Below, one piece after another: positions 35,080 to 44,778 of a DNA stretch of 64,000 bases. A program made the position numbers and the translations under genes. The number at the start of each line of letters is the position of its first letter. The first letter of the stretch is position 1. Source of the stretch: Ruaniaceae bacterium KH17. Lineage in GTDB: Bacteria; Actinomycetota; Actinomycetes; Actinomycetales; Actinomycetaceae. The stretch covers positions 124,001-188,000 of the forward strand of contig FZQV01000002.1 in the NCBI GenBank assembly GCA_900199505.1, given 5' to 3'. The notes under the pieces were generated by a model, which did no database searches, was not told the origin of the DNA, and saw only the letters and a list, made by a program, of their open reading frames with translations.

Positions 35080-35799
35080 ATGAGAGTTGCAGTGGTGGGC
35101 GCCGCGGGGCGCATGGGTCAGACGGTGTGCCGAGCGATCGACGACGCTCCCGATCTCGAACTCGTGGCCCGCCTGGATGAGGGCGACGATCCACACTCCC
35201 TCGAAGGCATCGCGGATGTGGCCGTGGAGTTCACAGTCCCGAGCCAGTCCGAGGCGAATGTGCATGCGCTGCTGGATGCGGGAGTCGCCGTCGTGGTCGG
35301 CACCACCGGATGGACGGAGGAGTCGCTTCAGCGGGTCCGCGAACACGCCACTGACGTGGCCGGCCACGTGTTCATCGCCCCGAACTTTGCGCTCTCCGCC
35401 GTGCTCGCGATGCGCTTCGCGGCGATGGCGGCGCCGTACTTCGAATCCGCCGAGGTGATCGAGCTCCATCACCCGAAGAAGGTGGATGCGCCATCCGGCA
35501 CCGCGCTACACACCGCGCGTGGCATCGCGGCTGCGCGTGAGGGGCGCCCCAGTCCGGACGCCACCGAGACCGGTTTCGAGGCGCGCGGAATGGAAACCGA
35601 CGGCGTTCGCGTCCACGCGGTCCGTCTCGCCGGGTTGATGGCGCACGAGGAGATCTTGTTCGGCAACGTAGGGGAGGGCCTCACGATTCGCGCGGACTCC
35701 TACGATCGCTCCAGCTTCATGCCGGGTGTGCTGCTCGCCGTGCGCAAGGTGCAGGGACTGCCTGGACTCACCGTGGGCCTCGACGCGCTCCTCGACTAG
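35080..35799 (+). CDS. dapB: 4-hydroxy-tetrahydrodipicolinate reductase
   Basis: A 239-residue NAD(P)H enzyme of lysine and diaminopimelate synthesis. The nucleotide motif V-V-G-A-A-G-R-M-G-Q opens the protein and the catalytic E-L-H-H-P-K-K-V-D-A-P-S-G-T is present. ATG 35080 is chosen because it starts the Rossmann fold and follows the TAGTCT box; an upstream GTG would add 15 polar residues. dapA, the preceding enzyme in the pathway, is at 38758. Confidence 0.96.
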   Translation: MRVAVVGAAGRMGQTVCRAIDDAPDLELVARLDEGDDPHSLEGIADVAVEFTVPSQSEANVHALLDAGVAVVVGTTGWTEESLQRVREHATDVAGHVFIAPNFALSAVLAMRFAAMAAPYFESAEVIELHHPKKVDAPSGTALHTARGIAAAREGRPSPDATETGFEARGMETDGVRVHAVRLAGLMAHEEILFGNVGEGLTIRADSYDRSSFMPGVLLAVRKVQGLPGLTVGLDALLD

Positions 35800-35802
35800 T
35801 AC

Positions 35803-36333
35803 CTAGAGGCCGGCGTACCAGGCGTTCTCGGTGATCGTGCCGGTGCCGATCTCGTAGCCGCGGCGCACGCCACGCTGACCGAAGCCGGCCGATTCGAGGA
35901 ATCCTTCGCGAGGCTTGTCGCCCGAGACACACCAGATCTGGACCGAATCCGCGCCGGTTTGGCGCAGGATGTCCGCGCACGCCGCGAGTAGCCGCGAGGC
36001 GTGACCTTTTCGGCGGTCCTCCCGGGCCACCTCGAGGGCGAGGATCTCGGCAGGAGGGCCCTCATCGCCGTCGGCATCGGGGATCGGCTCCTCGACCGGA
36101 GCAATGGCTGCGAATCCCACCACCCGCGTGTCCTCCAACGCCACGAGGATGCGGTGCTTTGCGGAGGGCGGATCCTCGATGGCGTCGAGCCACTGAGTCT
36201 CGAAGGATTCGGGGTCCATGATGACCTCTTCGCCGGAGCCGAGCTTCAGCAAGGCCGCGAAGTTGGCGGCATGGATCACCGCGATAGCGTGGGCATCTTC
36301 GGGCAATGCGGGCCGGACGGAGAGATCTGCCAT
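35803..36333 (-). CDS. GNAT family N-acetyltransferase
   Basis: A 176-residue single-domain GNAT. The acetyl-CoA loop follows L-A-L-E-V-A-R-E-D-R-R-K-G-H-A-S-R-L-L, and the C-terminal F-L-E-S-A-G-F is typical. Convergent with dapB and divergent from the SIMPL-domain gene. The ATG follows TAAGGT by six bases. Acceptor unknown. Confidence 0.88.
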   Translation of the reverse strand: MADLSVRPALPEDAHAIAVIHAANFAALLKLGSGEEVIMDPESFETQWLDAIEDPPSAKHRILVALEDTRVVGFAAIAPVEEPIPDADGDEGPPAEILALEVAREDRRKGHASRLLAACADILRQTGADSVQIWCVSGDKPREGFLESAGFGQRGVRRGYEIGTGTITENAWYAGL

Positions 36334-36339
36334 ACGTCA

Positions 36340-36345
36340 ACCTTA
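36340..36345 (-). promoter_or_regulatory. -10 box for the leaderless GNAT gene
   Basis: TAAGGT on the minus strand, six bases before ATG 36333. Confidence 0.55.
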
Positions 36346-36355
36346 CGTGGTGCAG

Positions 36356-36361
36356 TATCTT
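36356..36361 (+). promoter_or_regulatory. -10 box for the leaderless SIMPL-domain gene
   Basis: TATCTT, six bases (tcgact) before ATG 36368. Its -35 region would overlap the divergent GNAT gene's promoter and start. Confidence 0.55.
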
Positions 36362-36367
36362 TCGACT

Positions 36368-37015
36368 ATGAGCAGCGTGACAATTTCCGTACGAGGACAC
36401 AGTGAGGTGCGTACCGCACCGGAGCTGGCCACGGTCTACTTCTTCGTGAACTTCGAGGGCGGCGAGCGCGACTCCGTGCGTTCGGCGGCACTCAATCTCG
36501 CGGCCGAGCTCACTGATGAACTGAACGGCCATGCCGACGGCGTGGACTGGCACTCCGAGAGCCTGTCCATCTGGTCCGACCGGCCGTGGAACAACGAGGG
36601 CAAGCGACTGGACCCCGTGTACCACGCACAGGTGAACTTCGTGGCGAAGACCGCGAACTTCGACCTGCTCGGCAAGCTCCTGGATTCGCTCACCGAGCGC
36701 GAGGGCGTGACCGTCAACAGTGTCTCGTGGAGCCTCACGGACGAGACGCGGCTGCGGATCGAGCGGGAACAGGCCGTGGCGGCCGTAGCCGAAGCGACTG
36801 CGCGTGCCCAGGCTTACGCCGCGGCGCTCGGCTTGGCGAACGTGGTGCCAGTGCATCTTGCGGACACCGGACTGCTCGGAGACGTCTCCGTGAAGGGTGC
36901 GTCGGCCGACATGCTGATGGCGCGCAGTTTCGCCGGAGGCTCGCCCGAGGTGGCCCTCACGCCAGACGAGATCAAGGTGTCCGCGGGCGTGGAGATGCGG
37001 TTCGAGGCGAACTAG
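36368..37015 (+). CDS. SIMPL domain (DUF541) protein
   Basis: A 215-residue protein. The N terminus [18 protein letters not shown] and the C-terminal half (A[13 protein letters not shown]) match the SIMPL/DUF541 family. There is no signal peptide or membrane helix, so it is predicted cytoplasmic, unlike many periplasmic relatives. Function unknown. Stop codons overlap tail to tail with lipA (37012-37015). Confidence 0.85.
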   Translation: MSSVTISVRGHSEVRTAPELATVYFFVNFEGGERDSVRSAALNLAAELTDELNGHADGVDWHSESLSIWSDRPWNNEGKRLDPVYHAQVNFVAKTANFDLLGKLLDSLTEREGVTVNSVSWSLTDETRLRIEREQAVAAVAEATARAQAYAAALGLANVVPVHLADTGLLGDVSVKGASADMLMARSFAGGSPEVALTPDEIKVSAGVEMRFEAN

Positions 37016-38043
37016 ACCGCGGCGGCTCGGGCCGCTTCCTTCTTCACGAGGCTGAACGCTTCCTGCCGCGCGGGCTCGTCCGCGCCCTCGGCGAGATGCG
37101 CGAGATGCGCCGGGAGCTCGCGCCCCCATTCCTTCATCGCCGAAACCCAAAGCCGCCCGGCGCGGTACGAGGAGCGCACGAGCGGGCCAGCCATAACGCC
37201 CTTGAACCCGGCATCGCGGGCCACATCGGACCAGTGCACGAACTCCTGCGGCTTCACCCATCGATCGATCGGGTGGTGCAGGGGAGAGGGGCGCAGGTAC
37301 TGCGTGATCGTGAGGATGTCGCAGCCGGCCTCGGCGAGATCGTAGATCGCCGCCTCCACTTCGTCGTCGCGTTCGCCCATGCCCAGGATCAGGTTGGACT
37401 TGGTGACAAGCTCGGCCGCGCGCGCCATGGAGAGCACGGCGAGCGACTTGTCGTAGGTGAAGGCCGGCCGGATCTTCTTGAAGATTCGCGGCACGGTCTC
37501 GAGATTGTGCGCGAAGACCTCGGGGCGGGCGTCGAACACCTTGCCCACGAGCTCCGGCTTGGCTCCGAAGTCCGGCGGCAGGATCTCCACGCCCGTGTTT
37601 GGATTGACGGCGTGAATCGCCCGGATCGTGTCCGCATAAAGCGAGGCGGCGCCGTCGGGCATATCATCGCGGGCAACGCCGGTGACGGTGGCGTACCGCA
37701 GGCCCATGGTGCGTACGGACTCGGCCACCTTCATCGGCTCCTCGGGATCGAGGGCGCGCGGGCGGCCGGAGGTGATGTCGCAGAAGTCGCAGCGGCGGGT
37801 GCAGATGTCGCCGCCGATCAGGAACGTGGCCTCGCGGTCCTCCCAGCATTCGTAAATGTTGGGGCAACCGGCCTCCTGGCACACCGTGTGCAGGCCGGTG
37901 GACTTCACGAGCGAATGGATCTCCGTGAACTCGGGGCCCACCTTGGCGGTGGTGCGGATCCAGTCCGGCTTCTTCTCGATGGGGGTCTCGGCGTTGCGGG
38001 CCTCGACGCGCAGTAGGCGGCGCTCGCCAGGGGTCACACTCAT
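37012..38043 (-). CDS. lipA: Lipoyl synthase
   Basis: A 343-residue radical SAM enzyme that inserts two sulfurs into octanoyl-protein. Auxiliary cluster ligands C55, C60, C66 ([12 protein letters not shown]) and radical SAM ligands C81, C85, C88 (C-T-R-R-C-D-F-C) are present. The conserved R-S-S-Y-x-A of the C terminus supplies the last cluster ligand. ATG overlaps the lipB stop (ATGA). Confidence 0.97.
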   Translation of the reverse strand: MSVTPGERRLLRVEARNAETPIEKKPDWIRTTAKVGPEFTEIHSLVKSTGLHTVCQEAGCPNIYECWEDREATFLIGGDICTRRCDFCDITSGRPRALDPEEPMKVAESVRTMGLRYATVTGVARDDMPDGAASLYADTIRAIHAVNPNTGVEILPPDFGAKPELVGKVFDARPEVFAHNLETVPRIFKKIRPAFTYDKSLAVLSMARAAELVTKSNLILGMGERDDEVEAAIYDLAEAGCDILTITQYLRPSPLHHPIDRWVKPQEFVHWSDVARDAGFKGVMAGPLVRSSYRAGRLWVSAMKEWGRELPAHLAHLAEGADEPARQEAFSLVKKEAARAAAV

Positions 38044-38672
38044 GCGGTCTCCAGTTCGAATGTCTCGGCTAGCTGGCGTTCGACGATCTCGATCACGGAC
38101 TCCACCGTAACCTCTCGTCCTAGTTCGTTGCTCAGCGTGGTCACATCGGCGTCCGCGATGCCACAAGGAGTGATCACTTGCGTGAAGCCCAGCGTGTTGT
38201 TGCAGTTGAGCGCGAAGCCGTGCATCGTGACACCGCGCGCCACACGCACGCCGATCGCGCAGACCTTGCGATCGCGCCCCTTGCCGTCCACCACCCAGAC
38301 TCCGCTGCGGCCCGCGACCTGCTGGGTTTCGAGCCCAAGCTCGGCACACACGCTCATGATGGCGCGCTCCAGCCGGCGCACGTATTCGACCACGTCGAGC
38401 GGCTCCGGCAGGTGCAGGATCGGGTAGCCAACGAGCTGGCCTGGGCCGTGCCAGGTGATCTTGCCGCCGCGGTCCACATCGATCACTGGAACGTCCGAGG
38501 TGGGGCGATCCCACGAGGCGGTGCGGCGCCCCGCGGTGTAGACAGATTCGTGCTGCAGCAACAGCACCGTGTCCTCCTGGGTGCCGGCGACGACGTCGGC
38601 ATGGATGCGCTGTTGCAGCTCCCACGCCTCCGGGTAGGGGATGAAACCGGGTCCGAGGCGGTTGAACTTCAT
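38040..38672 (-). CDS. lipB: Octanoyl-[acyl-carrier-protein]:protein octanoyltransferase
   Basis: A 210-residue enzyme that transfers octanoate to lipoyl domains for LipA. The motif [17 protein letters not shown] is present. The catalytic Cys is C170 in I-T-P-C-G-I, with the partner Lys in K-V-C-A-I-G-V-R. Leaderless by the TAGGGT box. Coupled to lipA. Confidence 0.96.
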   Translation of the reverse strand: MKFNRLGPGFIPYPEAWELQQRIHADVVAGTQEDTVLLLQHESVYTAGRRTASWDRPTSDVPVIDVDRGGKITWHGPGQLVGYPILHLPEPLDVVEYVRRLERAIMSVCAELGLETQQVAGRSGVWVVDGKGRDRKVCAIGVRVARGVTMHGFALNCNNTLGFTQVITPCGIADADVTTLSNELGREVTVESVIEIVERQLAETFELETA

Positions 38673-38678
38673 GGTGTG

Positions 38679-38684
38679 ACCCTA
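38679..38684 (-). promoter_or_regulatory. -10 box for leaderless lipB
   Basis: TAGGGT on the minus strand, six bases before ATG 38672. Confidence 0.55.
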
Positions 38685-38745
38685 TCGCGCCCTCGCATGG
38701 CGGCCACAGTTCGGGCAGAGGGACGCGCGGTGGCGCGGTTCGCGC

Positions 38746-38751
38746 TAGCGT
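38746..38751 (+). promoter_or_regulatory. -10 box for leaderless dapA
   Basis: TAGCGT, six bases (aggcgc) before ATG 38758. Confidence 0.55.
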
Positions 38752-38757
38752 AGGCGC

Positions 38758-39654
38758 ATGAGCGCGCGCGAACTCTTCGGCACAGTCATTCCGGCCATGG
38801 TGACGCCCTTCCACGAGGACGGGTCGATCGACCTCGATTCGGCCCAGCGTCTCGCTGTCGCATTGGTCGACGGCGGCTGCGACGGCATCCTGGTCTCCGG
38901 CACCACAGGCGAGTCGCCCACCACGCACGGCCCCGAGAAGGAACAGCTCGTGCGGGCCGTCGTCGAGGCGGTGGGGGAGCGCGCCAAGGTGATGGCTGGC
39001 GCGGGCTCGAACGACACCGCGCACGCCGTGCGAATGGCGCAGGCCGCTGCCGGGGCCGGCGCGGATTCGTTGCTCGTGGTCTCGCCGTACTACAACCGGC
39101 CGAGCCAAGACGGCGTGGCCGCGCACATCGAGACGATCGCCTCCTCGACCGACCTCCCCGTGATGGTCTACGACATCCCCGGCCGCACCGGCGTCGCAAT
39201 CGGCCCCGAGTGCTCCGCACGGATTGCGCAGCACCCGAACATCATCGCCTTCAAGGACGCCGTTGGCGATCCGACCGCCGGAACACGCCGCGGGCGCGAC
39301 GTAGGCATGGAGGTCTATTCCGGCGACGACGCACTCACCCTGCCGTTCATGGCGCAGGGCGCCGTGGGCATCGTCTCCGTGAGCGCGCACGCGATCCCTG
39401 AGATCCTCCGCGAGCTCGTGGACGCGATGTATGCCTCGGACTATGCGGCGGCGCTCGCCGCACACATTCGCGGTGAGCGCGTGATCGACGCGATCATGGG
39501 GACCGGGCAGGGCGCGGTCATGGCGAAGCTCGCCGCGTATGTGCTCGGCCACATCGAGACACCCACTTTGCGGCTCCCGCTGGTGCCCGCGGAGGACGCA
39601 TGGCGCGAGCAACTGATCGCCGAGCTGACGGCGCTCGGCAAGACCGTCCGGTAG
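38758..39654 (+). CDS. dapA: 4-hydroxy-tetrahydrodipicolinate synthase
   Basis: A 298-residue TIM-barrel aldolase that condenses pyruvate with aspartate semialdehyde. The Schiff-base Lys is K166 in [19 protein letters not shown] and V-S-P-Y-Y-N-R-P are typical. It supplies DapB. The usual actinobacterial neighbour RNase J is not adjacent here; about 9.5 kb of lipid-linked and transport genes separate them. Its end is one base from the convergent TetR gene. Confidence 0.97.
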   Translation: MSARELFGTVIPAMVTPFHEDGSIDLDSAQRLAVALVDGGCDGILVSGTTGESPTTHGPEKEQLVRAVVEAVGERAKVMAGAGSNDTAHAVRMAQAAAGAGADSLLVVSPYYNRPSQDGVAAHIETIASSTDLPVMVYDIPGRTGVAIGPECSARIAQHPNIIAFKDAVGDPTAGTRRGRDVGMEVYSGDDALTLPFMAQGAVGIVSVSAHAIPEILRELVDAMYASDYAAALAAHIRGERVIDAIMGTGQGAVMAKLAAYVLGHIETPTLRLPLVPAEDAWREQLIAELTALGKTVR

Positions 39655-39655
39655 G

Positions 39656-40354
39656 TCAGGCCTTGGGTGGGAGAACGGCGTCGACAATCGCACGGATCGC
39701 GAACTCGGTCGCCTCGCCCAAGTTGACCGCGTCGGGTTCCACGAGCCACTGATACTGCAGCCCATCCATCACGGCGAGGATCGCCGCCGATGCCTGCGCG
39801 ATCTTCTTCTCATCTGTCACGCCCTGCTCGGCGCACAGTTCCCGGAAGGTATCGGCGAGCTCGGTGCGCAAGTTGAGGTAGCGCGCCTTGAAATAGTCCA
39901 GTGCCGGGTGATCGTCTGTGATCGCTTCACCCGAGAGTACCTCGAAGCCCTGCACGATCCCGGGGCGCTCGCTGTTCCGGAATGCGGTTTCGATGAGGTG
40001 ATCGAACATCTGCCGCCCGGTGGGCATCGTGCGCCGGCCCATCGCCGCTAGATCGGCCACGTCTCGATACCGAACGGTCTCGAGGAGCAGATTCCGCTTA
40101 CTGCCGAAGTGGTGGAGCACGCCCGCGTGTGTGATCCCCACCTGTTCCGCGATCTCTTGGAGCGTCGCGGTCGCGTAGCCTTTCGAGCCAAAGACCTCGG
40201 TGGCCGCGTGCAGAATCTCGATGCGCTTCCGGATCGTTTCGGGCCGCACTCGGTCTGGTCGGAAAATGTCCGCGTTGCCGGGCGCCGCATCGGCCTCGTC
40301 CTGCCAGATCGCGATGATGGCGTCCTCGGACGGGGTGGTGTGAAGGGCGGTCAC
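39656..40354 (-). CDS. TetR family regulator of the ABC-glycosidase operon
   Basis: A 232-residue regulator. The helix-turn-helix region is at about residues 40-85 ([24 protein letters not shown]). A long N-terminal extension of about 40 residues precedes it. GTG 40354 is chosen because GGAGA lies five bases upstream; the frame is open back to a TTG at 40378. Last gene of the minus-strand operon, 30 bases after the GH3 gene. It is the likely reader of the dyad at 48263-48278; that link is inference. Confidence 0.85.
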   Translation of the reverse strand: MTALHTTPSEDAIIAIWQDEADAAPGNADIFRPDRVRPETIRKRIEILHAATEVFGSKGYATATLQEIAEQVGITHAGVLHHFGSKRNLLLETVRYRDVADLAAMGRRTMPTGRQMFDHLIETAFRNSERPGIVQGFEVLSGEAITDDHPALDYFKARYLNLRTELADTFRELCAEQGVTDEKKIAQASAAILAVMDGLQYQWLVEPDAVNLGEATEFAIRAIVDAVLPPKA

Positions 40355-40384
40355 GTCAATTCTCCAGTTAGCAGACAAACACGC

Positions 40385-42622
40385 TCAGGCTACCGTGAAC
40401 CCCGCCCCCAACAGATCGGACACACGGGATGACGGGCCCACGAGTAGCGTGAACTCGCCCGGCTCCACCACACGCTCGCCCGCGGCGTTGACGATTGTGC
40501 ACGCAGAAACCGGCACCCGCACCTCGACCTCGATCGACTCGCCGGGCGCCACCCAGGCCTGCGTGAACGCCTTCAGTTCGCGATCGGCCCAGCTGGCACT
40601 CGTCACCTCGTCCCGGATGTACGCCTGTACCGTTTCCCGGCTTGGGCGCGTCCCGGTGTTTGTGAGGGTCACATGCCCGACGACGTCGTCATCCAATCCC
40701 AACTCTGCGGCGTCCAGGCGGAGCTCACTGTAGGTGACGGTGGTGTACGACTTCCCCTCACCGAAGGCCCAGGCGGGCTCCTGCGTGAGATCGGCGTAGC
40801 GGGTGCCGTGCTGGCCGCGCACCTGCATGTAGTAGGTGGGCTGCTGCCCCGCGTGACGCGCGAAGGAGATGGGCAGCCGGCCCACCGGCTCGATGTCGCC
40901 ACACAACAGTTCGGCGAGTGCCTGCCCACCCTTCATACCGGGGTTCGCGGCCCACACCACGGCCGCGGCGTGCTCCGCCGACGGCGGCAAGATGAGCGGC
41001 TTCGAGGCGAGCAACACGATCACTACGGGCTTTCCGGTGGCGATCAGCGCATCGATCAACTCGTTCTGGCCGCCCACCAGGTTGAGGGTGGCGGTGGAAC
41101 GGCCCTCGCCGCACAGGAAGATGTTGTCACCCACCACGGCCACCACGACGTCGGCAGCCTCGGCCACGGCAACAGCCTCGGCGATCTGTGCCGGGTCCGT
41201 CGGGGCGGGGGCGATGATCGGCATCCGCGGCTGGCCATCCGGGTAGAACTGCCCTTCGGGGTTCGGTAGGAGCACGGCGATCTCCGAGCCGCGCGCGTAG
41301 CTGACCTCTCCGCCGCGCGCTTCGACGAGCGCCCGAATCCCGTCGAGTGGAGTCGTGGACATCTCGCGCGGTTGGCCGCCCGGCATCTCGGCCTGACCCG
41401 AGCGGCCGGCCCAGTCGCCAAGGAGGCAGTCGACGTCGTCGGCGACGGGCCCGACGACGGCCACCTTCAGTGGGGCTGCCAGCGGCAGAGTGCCGTCGTT
41501 CTCCAGGAGCACGAGCGATTCCCGTGCCACCTCGAGGTTGAGCTCTTGGTGTGAACCGACCACCTCGGCAATGCGCGCCTCGTCCGGCAGGCGCGGGTTC
41601 TCGAAGAGTCCGAGCTCGAACTTGAGCGTGAGGATCCGCTCCACGGCGCGATCGAAGGCATCGGCGTCGATCAGGCCATCGGCGACGGCCTGCTGTGCGC
41701 CCTCGAAGAAGGTGGGTGTGGTCATCACCATGTCGTTGCCGGCCGTGGTTGCGGCGGCTGCGGCATGCGCAATATCTGGCTGGATCTTCTGCTCCCAGAC
41801 CATCCGGCCCACGTTGTCCCAGTCCGTGATCAGGGTCCCGGTGTAGCCCCATTCGCCCCGCAACACGTCTGTCAGGAGCCACTCGTTGAGGGTCACGGGG
41901 ACGCCGTCGGTGGTTTGGTAACCGAGCATGAACGTGCGGCAACCGGCGCGCGCTACCCGCTCGAACGGCGGCAGGAACCACGAACGCATCTTGCGGTGCG
42001 AAATGTCCGCCTCCGAGGCATCACGCCCACCCTGGGTCTCCGAGTAACCCGCGAAGTGCTTCGCCGTGGCGAGGATCGCTGTGGGGTCATCGAGTCCCTC
42101 TCCCTGGTAACCCTCGACCACCGCGGTGGCGAGTTCACCAATCAGGTGCAGGTCCTCACCGAAGGTCTCGTCCACGCGCCCCCAGCGCAGATCGCGGGCG
42201 ATGCACAGCACGGGGGAGAAGGTCCAGTGCGTGCCGGTCGCAGCGATCTCCGTTGCTGCAGCCCGTGCGAAACGCTTCATGAGCTCCGGGTTGAACGATG
42301 ACGCCATTCCCAGTTGGGTGGGGAAGATCGTTGCACCGGGCCAGAACGAATGGCCGTGGATGCAGTCCTCGCCTACCAGGAGCGGGATCCGCAACCGAGT
42401 CTGTTGGGTCAACTCGTTCGCCTGAACGATTCGTTCGGGCGAGGTGTGCAGGATCGAGCCCACCGAACGCCCGACCACGATATCGGTCAGGTCGCCCCTC
42501 GCGTCGAGTTGCATCATCTGCCCGATCTTCTCGGCGAGAGTCATCCGGCCGAGCAGATCCGCCACCCGATCGGGGATCGAGAGCGAAGGGTCGAGGTAGG
42601 GGGCGGAGGGATTGGATCCCAT
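40385..42622 (-). CDS. Glycoside hydrolase family 3 beta-glycosidase
   Basis: A 745-residue GH3 enzyme without a signal peptide, so probably cytoplasmic. The N-terminal barrel carries A-K-H-F and the nucleophile D267 in T-L-I-T-D-W-D-N. The C-terminal alpha/beta sandwich and a fibronectin-III-like domain (F-G-E-G-K-S-Y-T-T, T-L-T-N-T-G) follow. It lies in an operon with a binding-protein ABC transporter, which suggests hydrolysis of an imported beta-glucoside or xyloside. AAAGGA precedes the ATG. The exact sugar cannot be read. Confidence 0.92.
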   Translation of the reverse strand: MGSNPSAPYLDPSLSIPDRVADLLGRMTLAEKIGQMMQLDARGDLTDIVVGRSVGSILHTSPERIVQANELTQQTRLRIPLLVGEDCIHGHSFWPGATIFPTQLGMASSFNPELMKRFARAAATEIAATGTHWTFSPVLCIARDLRWGRVDETFGEDLHLIGELATAVVEGYQGEGLDDPTAILATAKHFAGYSETQGGRDASEADISHRKMRSWFLPPFERVARAGCRTFMLGYQTTDGVPVTLNEWLLTDVLRGEWGYTGTLITDWDNVGRMVWEQKIQPDIAHAAAAATTAGNDMVMTTPTFFEGAQQAVADGLIDADAFDRAVERILTLKFELGLFENPRLPDEARIAEVVGSHQELNLEVARESLVLLENDGTLPLAAPLKVAVVGPVADDVDCLLGDWAGRSGQAEMPGGQPREMSTTPLDGIRALVEARGGEVSYARGSEIAVLLPNPEGQFYPDGQPRMPIIAPAPTDPAQIAEAVAVAEAADVVVAVVGDNIFLCGEGRSTATLNLVGGQNELIDALIATGKPVVIVLLASKPLILPPSAEHAAAVVWAANPGMKGGQALAELLCGDIEPVGRLPISFARHAGQQPTYYMQVRGQHGTRYADLTQEPAWAFGEGKSYTTVTYSELRLDAAELGLDDDVVGHVTLTNTGTRPSRETVQAYIRDEVTSASWADRELKAFTQAWVAPGESIEVEVRVPVSACTIVNAAGERVVEPGEFTLLVGPSSRVSDLLGAGFTVA

Positions 42623-42671
42623 GGTTGAGTCCTTTGTGAGTTTGGGAAGGGAAACGTGGATGCGGATCGCG

Positions 42672-43694
42672 CTAGCTGTCCGGATCGCCGTCGGAGGCGG
42701 GGCTGGTGTCCGTGCTGATCTGACGCACCTGGGTGAGCGTGTCGTTCACGTTCATGCCGCGCTTCTTCATCGCGCGGGCACGTTCGCCGGCGGAGCGAAG
42801 CCGCGGGTTCACGTACTCGTCGATGCCGAAATTCAGCAGTGACAGGCCTACGCCGATCGCCGCAATGCAGAGACCTGGAGGCAGGTACCACCACCACTGG
42901 TTCTGCTGGAAAGCGCCCTGCGCGGAGGCCCAGTTGAGGATGGTGCCCCAGTTGTAGTTGCTGACCGGGATTACGCCGATGAACGAGAGCGTGGTCAGGC
43001 TGAGCACGGCGGCCGTCATGGTGCCCACCACGCTCGCGGCGATCAACGCCATCAGGTTCGGCAGCATCTCGACGGCGATGATCCGGCGCAACGGTTCACC
43101 GTTCGCCTTCGCCGCTTGAACGAAGTCGCGATTGCGCAGAGACATGGTTTGCGCGCGCAACACTCGTGCGCCCCACGCCCAGCCGGTGAGGCCAAGCACC
43201 AGCGCAATCACCCACAGCGGCGGGTCCTCGAACAGTGAGGCCACCACGATAATGAGCGGGATGCCGGGCAGGACCAGGAACACGTTTGCGAGGGCGGAGA
43301 GCGATTCGCTCTTCCACCCCGTGGTGTATCCGGCGACGACGCCAACTGTCACCGCGATTGTCACTGCGATGAGTGTGGCGAGGATACCCACCACCATCAC
43401 ACCGCGGGTTCCCCAGATGATCTGGCTGAGGACGTCCTCGCCGAGATGTGTGGTGCCGAGCCAGTGCTCCCGCGAGGGCGGCTGGAATCGTGCCGTGGCA
43501 TTGATTTGGGTGGGCGGGTAGGGCGCAAGCTGCTCCGCGAAGATGGCCACCAGCGTGAAGAACGCCAGGATCGACAGGCCCGCGATCGACTTGCCGTTCT
43601 TAAACATTGCGAAGGCCGATGCGAAACCGCTACTGGATGACGGCGGGGTCGGAACCGAATCGGTGAGGGCGGCATCTGAGACTTGGGTCGACAT
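42672..43694 (-). CDS. ABC transporter permease, DppC/OppC type
   Basis: A 340-residue permease with an N-terminal cytoplasmic tail, six membrane helices and the EAA-like loop (R-N-R-D-F-V-Q-A-A-K-A-N-G). The long exported first loop contains P-S-R-E-H-W-L-G-T-T-H-L-G-E-D-V, typical of the DppC group. ATG 43694 starts two bases after the stop of the partner permease; a longer frame would overlap it. Confidence 0.93.
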   Translation of the reverse strand: MSTQVSDAALTDSVPTPPSSSSGFASAFAMFKNGKSIAGLSILAFFTLVAIFAEQLAPYPPTQINATARFQPPSREHWLGTTHLGEDVLSQIIWGTRGVMVVGILATLIAVTIAVTVGVVAGYTTGWKSESLSALANVFLVLPGIPLIIVVASLFEDPPLWVIALVLGLTGWAWGARVLRAQTMSLRNRDFVQAAKANGEPLRRIIAVEMLPNLMALIAASVVGTMTAAVLSLTTLSFIGVIPVSNYNWGTILNWASAQGAFQQNQWWWYLPPGLCIAAIGVGLSLLNFGIDEYVNPRLRSAGERARAMKKRGMNVNDTLTQVRQISTDTSPASDGDPDS

Positions 43695-43695
43695 A

Positions 43696-44778
43696 TCAGG
43701 ACTCCGTCTGGCGGGTGCGGGGATCAAGGAAGGCGTACGCGACATCGGCGAGGATGTTCGCGAGAAGCACGGAGATTGTGATCACGAGGAACACGCCCTG
43801 CATCAGCGCGTAGTCCTTGGCGTTCGTCGCATCGAGCAGCATCTTGCCGACTCCGGGATAGCTGAAGACCATTTCCATGACCACGGTGCCTCCCACGATG
43901 AATCCGAGCGAAAGGGCGAAGCTTTGGATCTGCGGGAGCACGGCGTTGCGGGCCGCGTATCGCCACAGCACGCGCCGGTTCGGCAGGCCCTTTGCCTGAG
44001 CCACAGTGATGTAGTCCTCGTCGAGGACGGTCAGCATCATGTTGCGCATTCCGAGCATCCATCCGCCGAGGGAGGCGATCACGATTGTCAGCGCGGGCAG
44101 TGTGCCGTGATGGATCACTTGTCCAATGAACTCCCAGTTCCATCCGGGTGAGATGCCTGGCCCGAAGGCCTTACCGATCGGGAACCACTTGAGGTTCACG
44201 GCGAAGATCGCGATGGCAAGCAGGCCGAGCCAGAAGTAGGGGATGGTGTTGAAGAAGGTCGTGAGTGGGATCAGGAAATCGAGTTTGCTGCCGCGCTTCC
44301 AGCCGATCACCGCGCCGAGACTCGTTCCGATGCTGAAGGCGATGACGGTGGCAATACCCACGAGTCCGACCGTCCACGGCAGTGCGCCCGCAATGACTTC
44401 GGTGACGGGACGCATTCCATGCGTGAACGCGATTCCGAGGTCGCCTTGGAGCAGCAGCTTCCAGTAGTCCAGGTATTGCTGCCACATGGACTTGTCGGTA
44501 TCGAGTCCGAGCAGTGCACGCAGCGCATCGGCCGCTTCGGCGCTGATGTTCTGGTTTCGTGCGAGGTATTGGCTGACGGCGTCGCCCTTCATCATGCGGG
44601 GGATGAAGAAGTTGATGGTCAGTGCCGCCCACAGTGTGAACAGGTAGAACAGGGCGCGATTACCGAGGAAGCGCCAGGGAATGCGGGCATGCGACTTCAC
44701 GACCTCGTGCGTGCTGGTGCCTTCCGCGAGTGGGTCGTGTTCGACGACATCGGCGTTCGGAGGAGTCGTGGCGGGCAT
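43696..44778 (-). CDS. ABC transporter permease, DppB/OppB type
   Basis: A 360-residue permease. F-L-G-N-R-A-L-F-Y-L-F-T-L-W-A-A-L-T-I-N-F-F-I-P-R-M opens the first helix, and the loop D-E-D-Y-I-T-V-A-Q-A-K-G-L contacts the ATPase. Its ATG shares its first base with the last base of the ATPase gene stop. Together with the next gene it forms the membrane channel. Confidence 0.93.
   Translation of the reverse strand: MPATTPPNADVVEHDPLAEGTSTHEVVKSHARIPWRFLGNRALFYLFTLWAALTINFFIPRMMKGDAVSQYLARNQNISAEAADALRALLGLDTDKSMWQQYLDYWKLLLQGDLGIAFTHGMRPVTEVIAGALPWTVGLVGIATVIAFSIGTSLGAVIGWKRGSKLDFLIPLTTFFNTIPYFWLGLLAIAIFAVNLKWFPIGKAFGPGISPGWNWEFIGQVIHHGTLPALTIVIASLGGWMLGMRNMMLTVLDEDYITVAQAKGLPNRRVLWRYAARNAVLPQIQSFALSLGFIVGGTVVMEMVFSYPGVGKMLLDATNAKDYALMQGVFLVITISVLLANILADVAYAFLDPRTRQTES

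Noticed and set aside
38044-39765. Long minus-strand open frame extending lipA far upstream through lipB and dapA
   Set aside because: The extension is a shadow of two certain genes; the lipA start at 38043 overlaps the lipB stop and gives the normal N terminus.
40355-40378. TTG start giving an eight-residue longer TetR protein
   Set aside because: TTG has no Shine-Dalgarno, whereas GTG 40354 has GGAGA five bases upstream.
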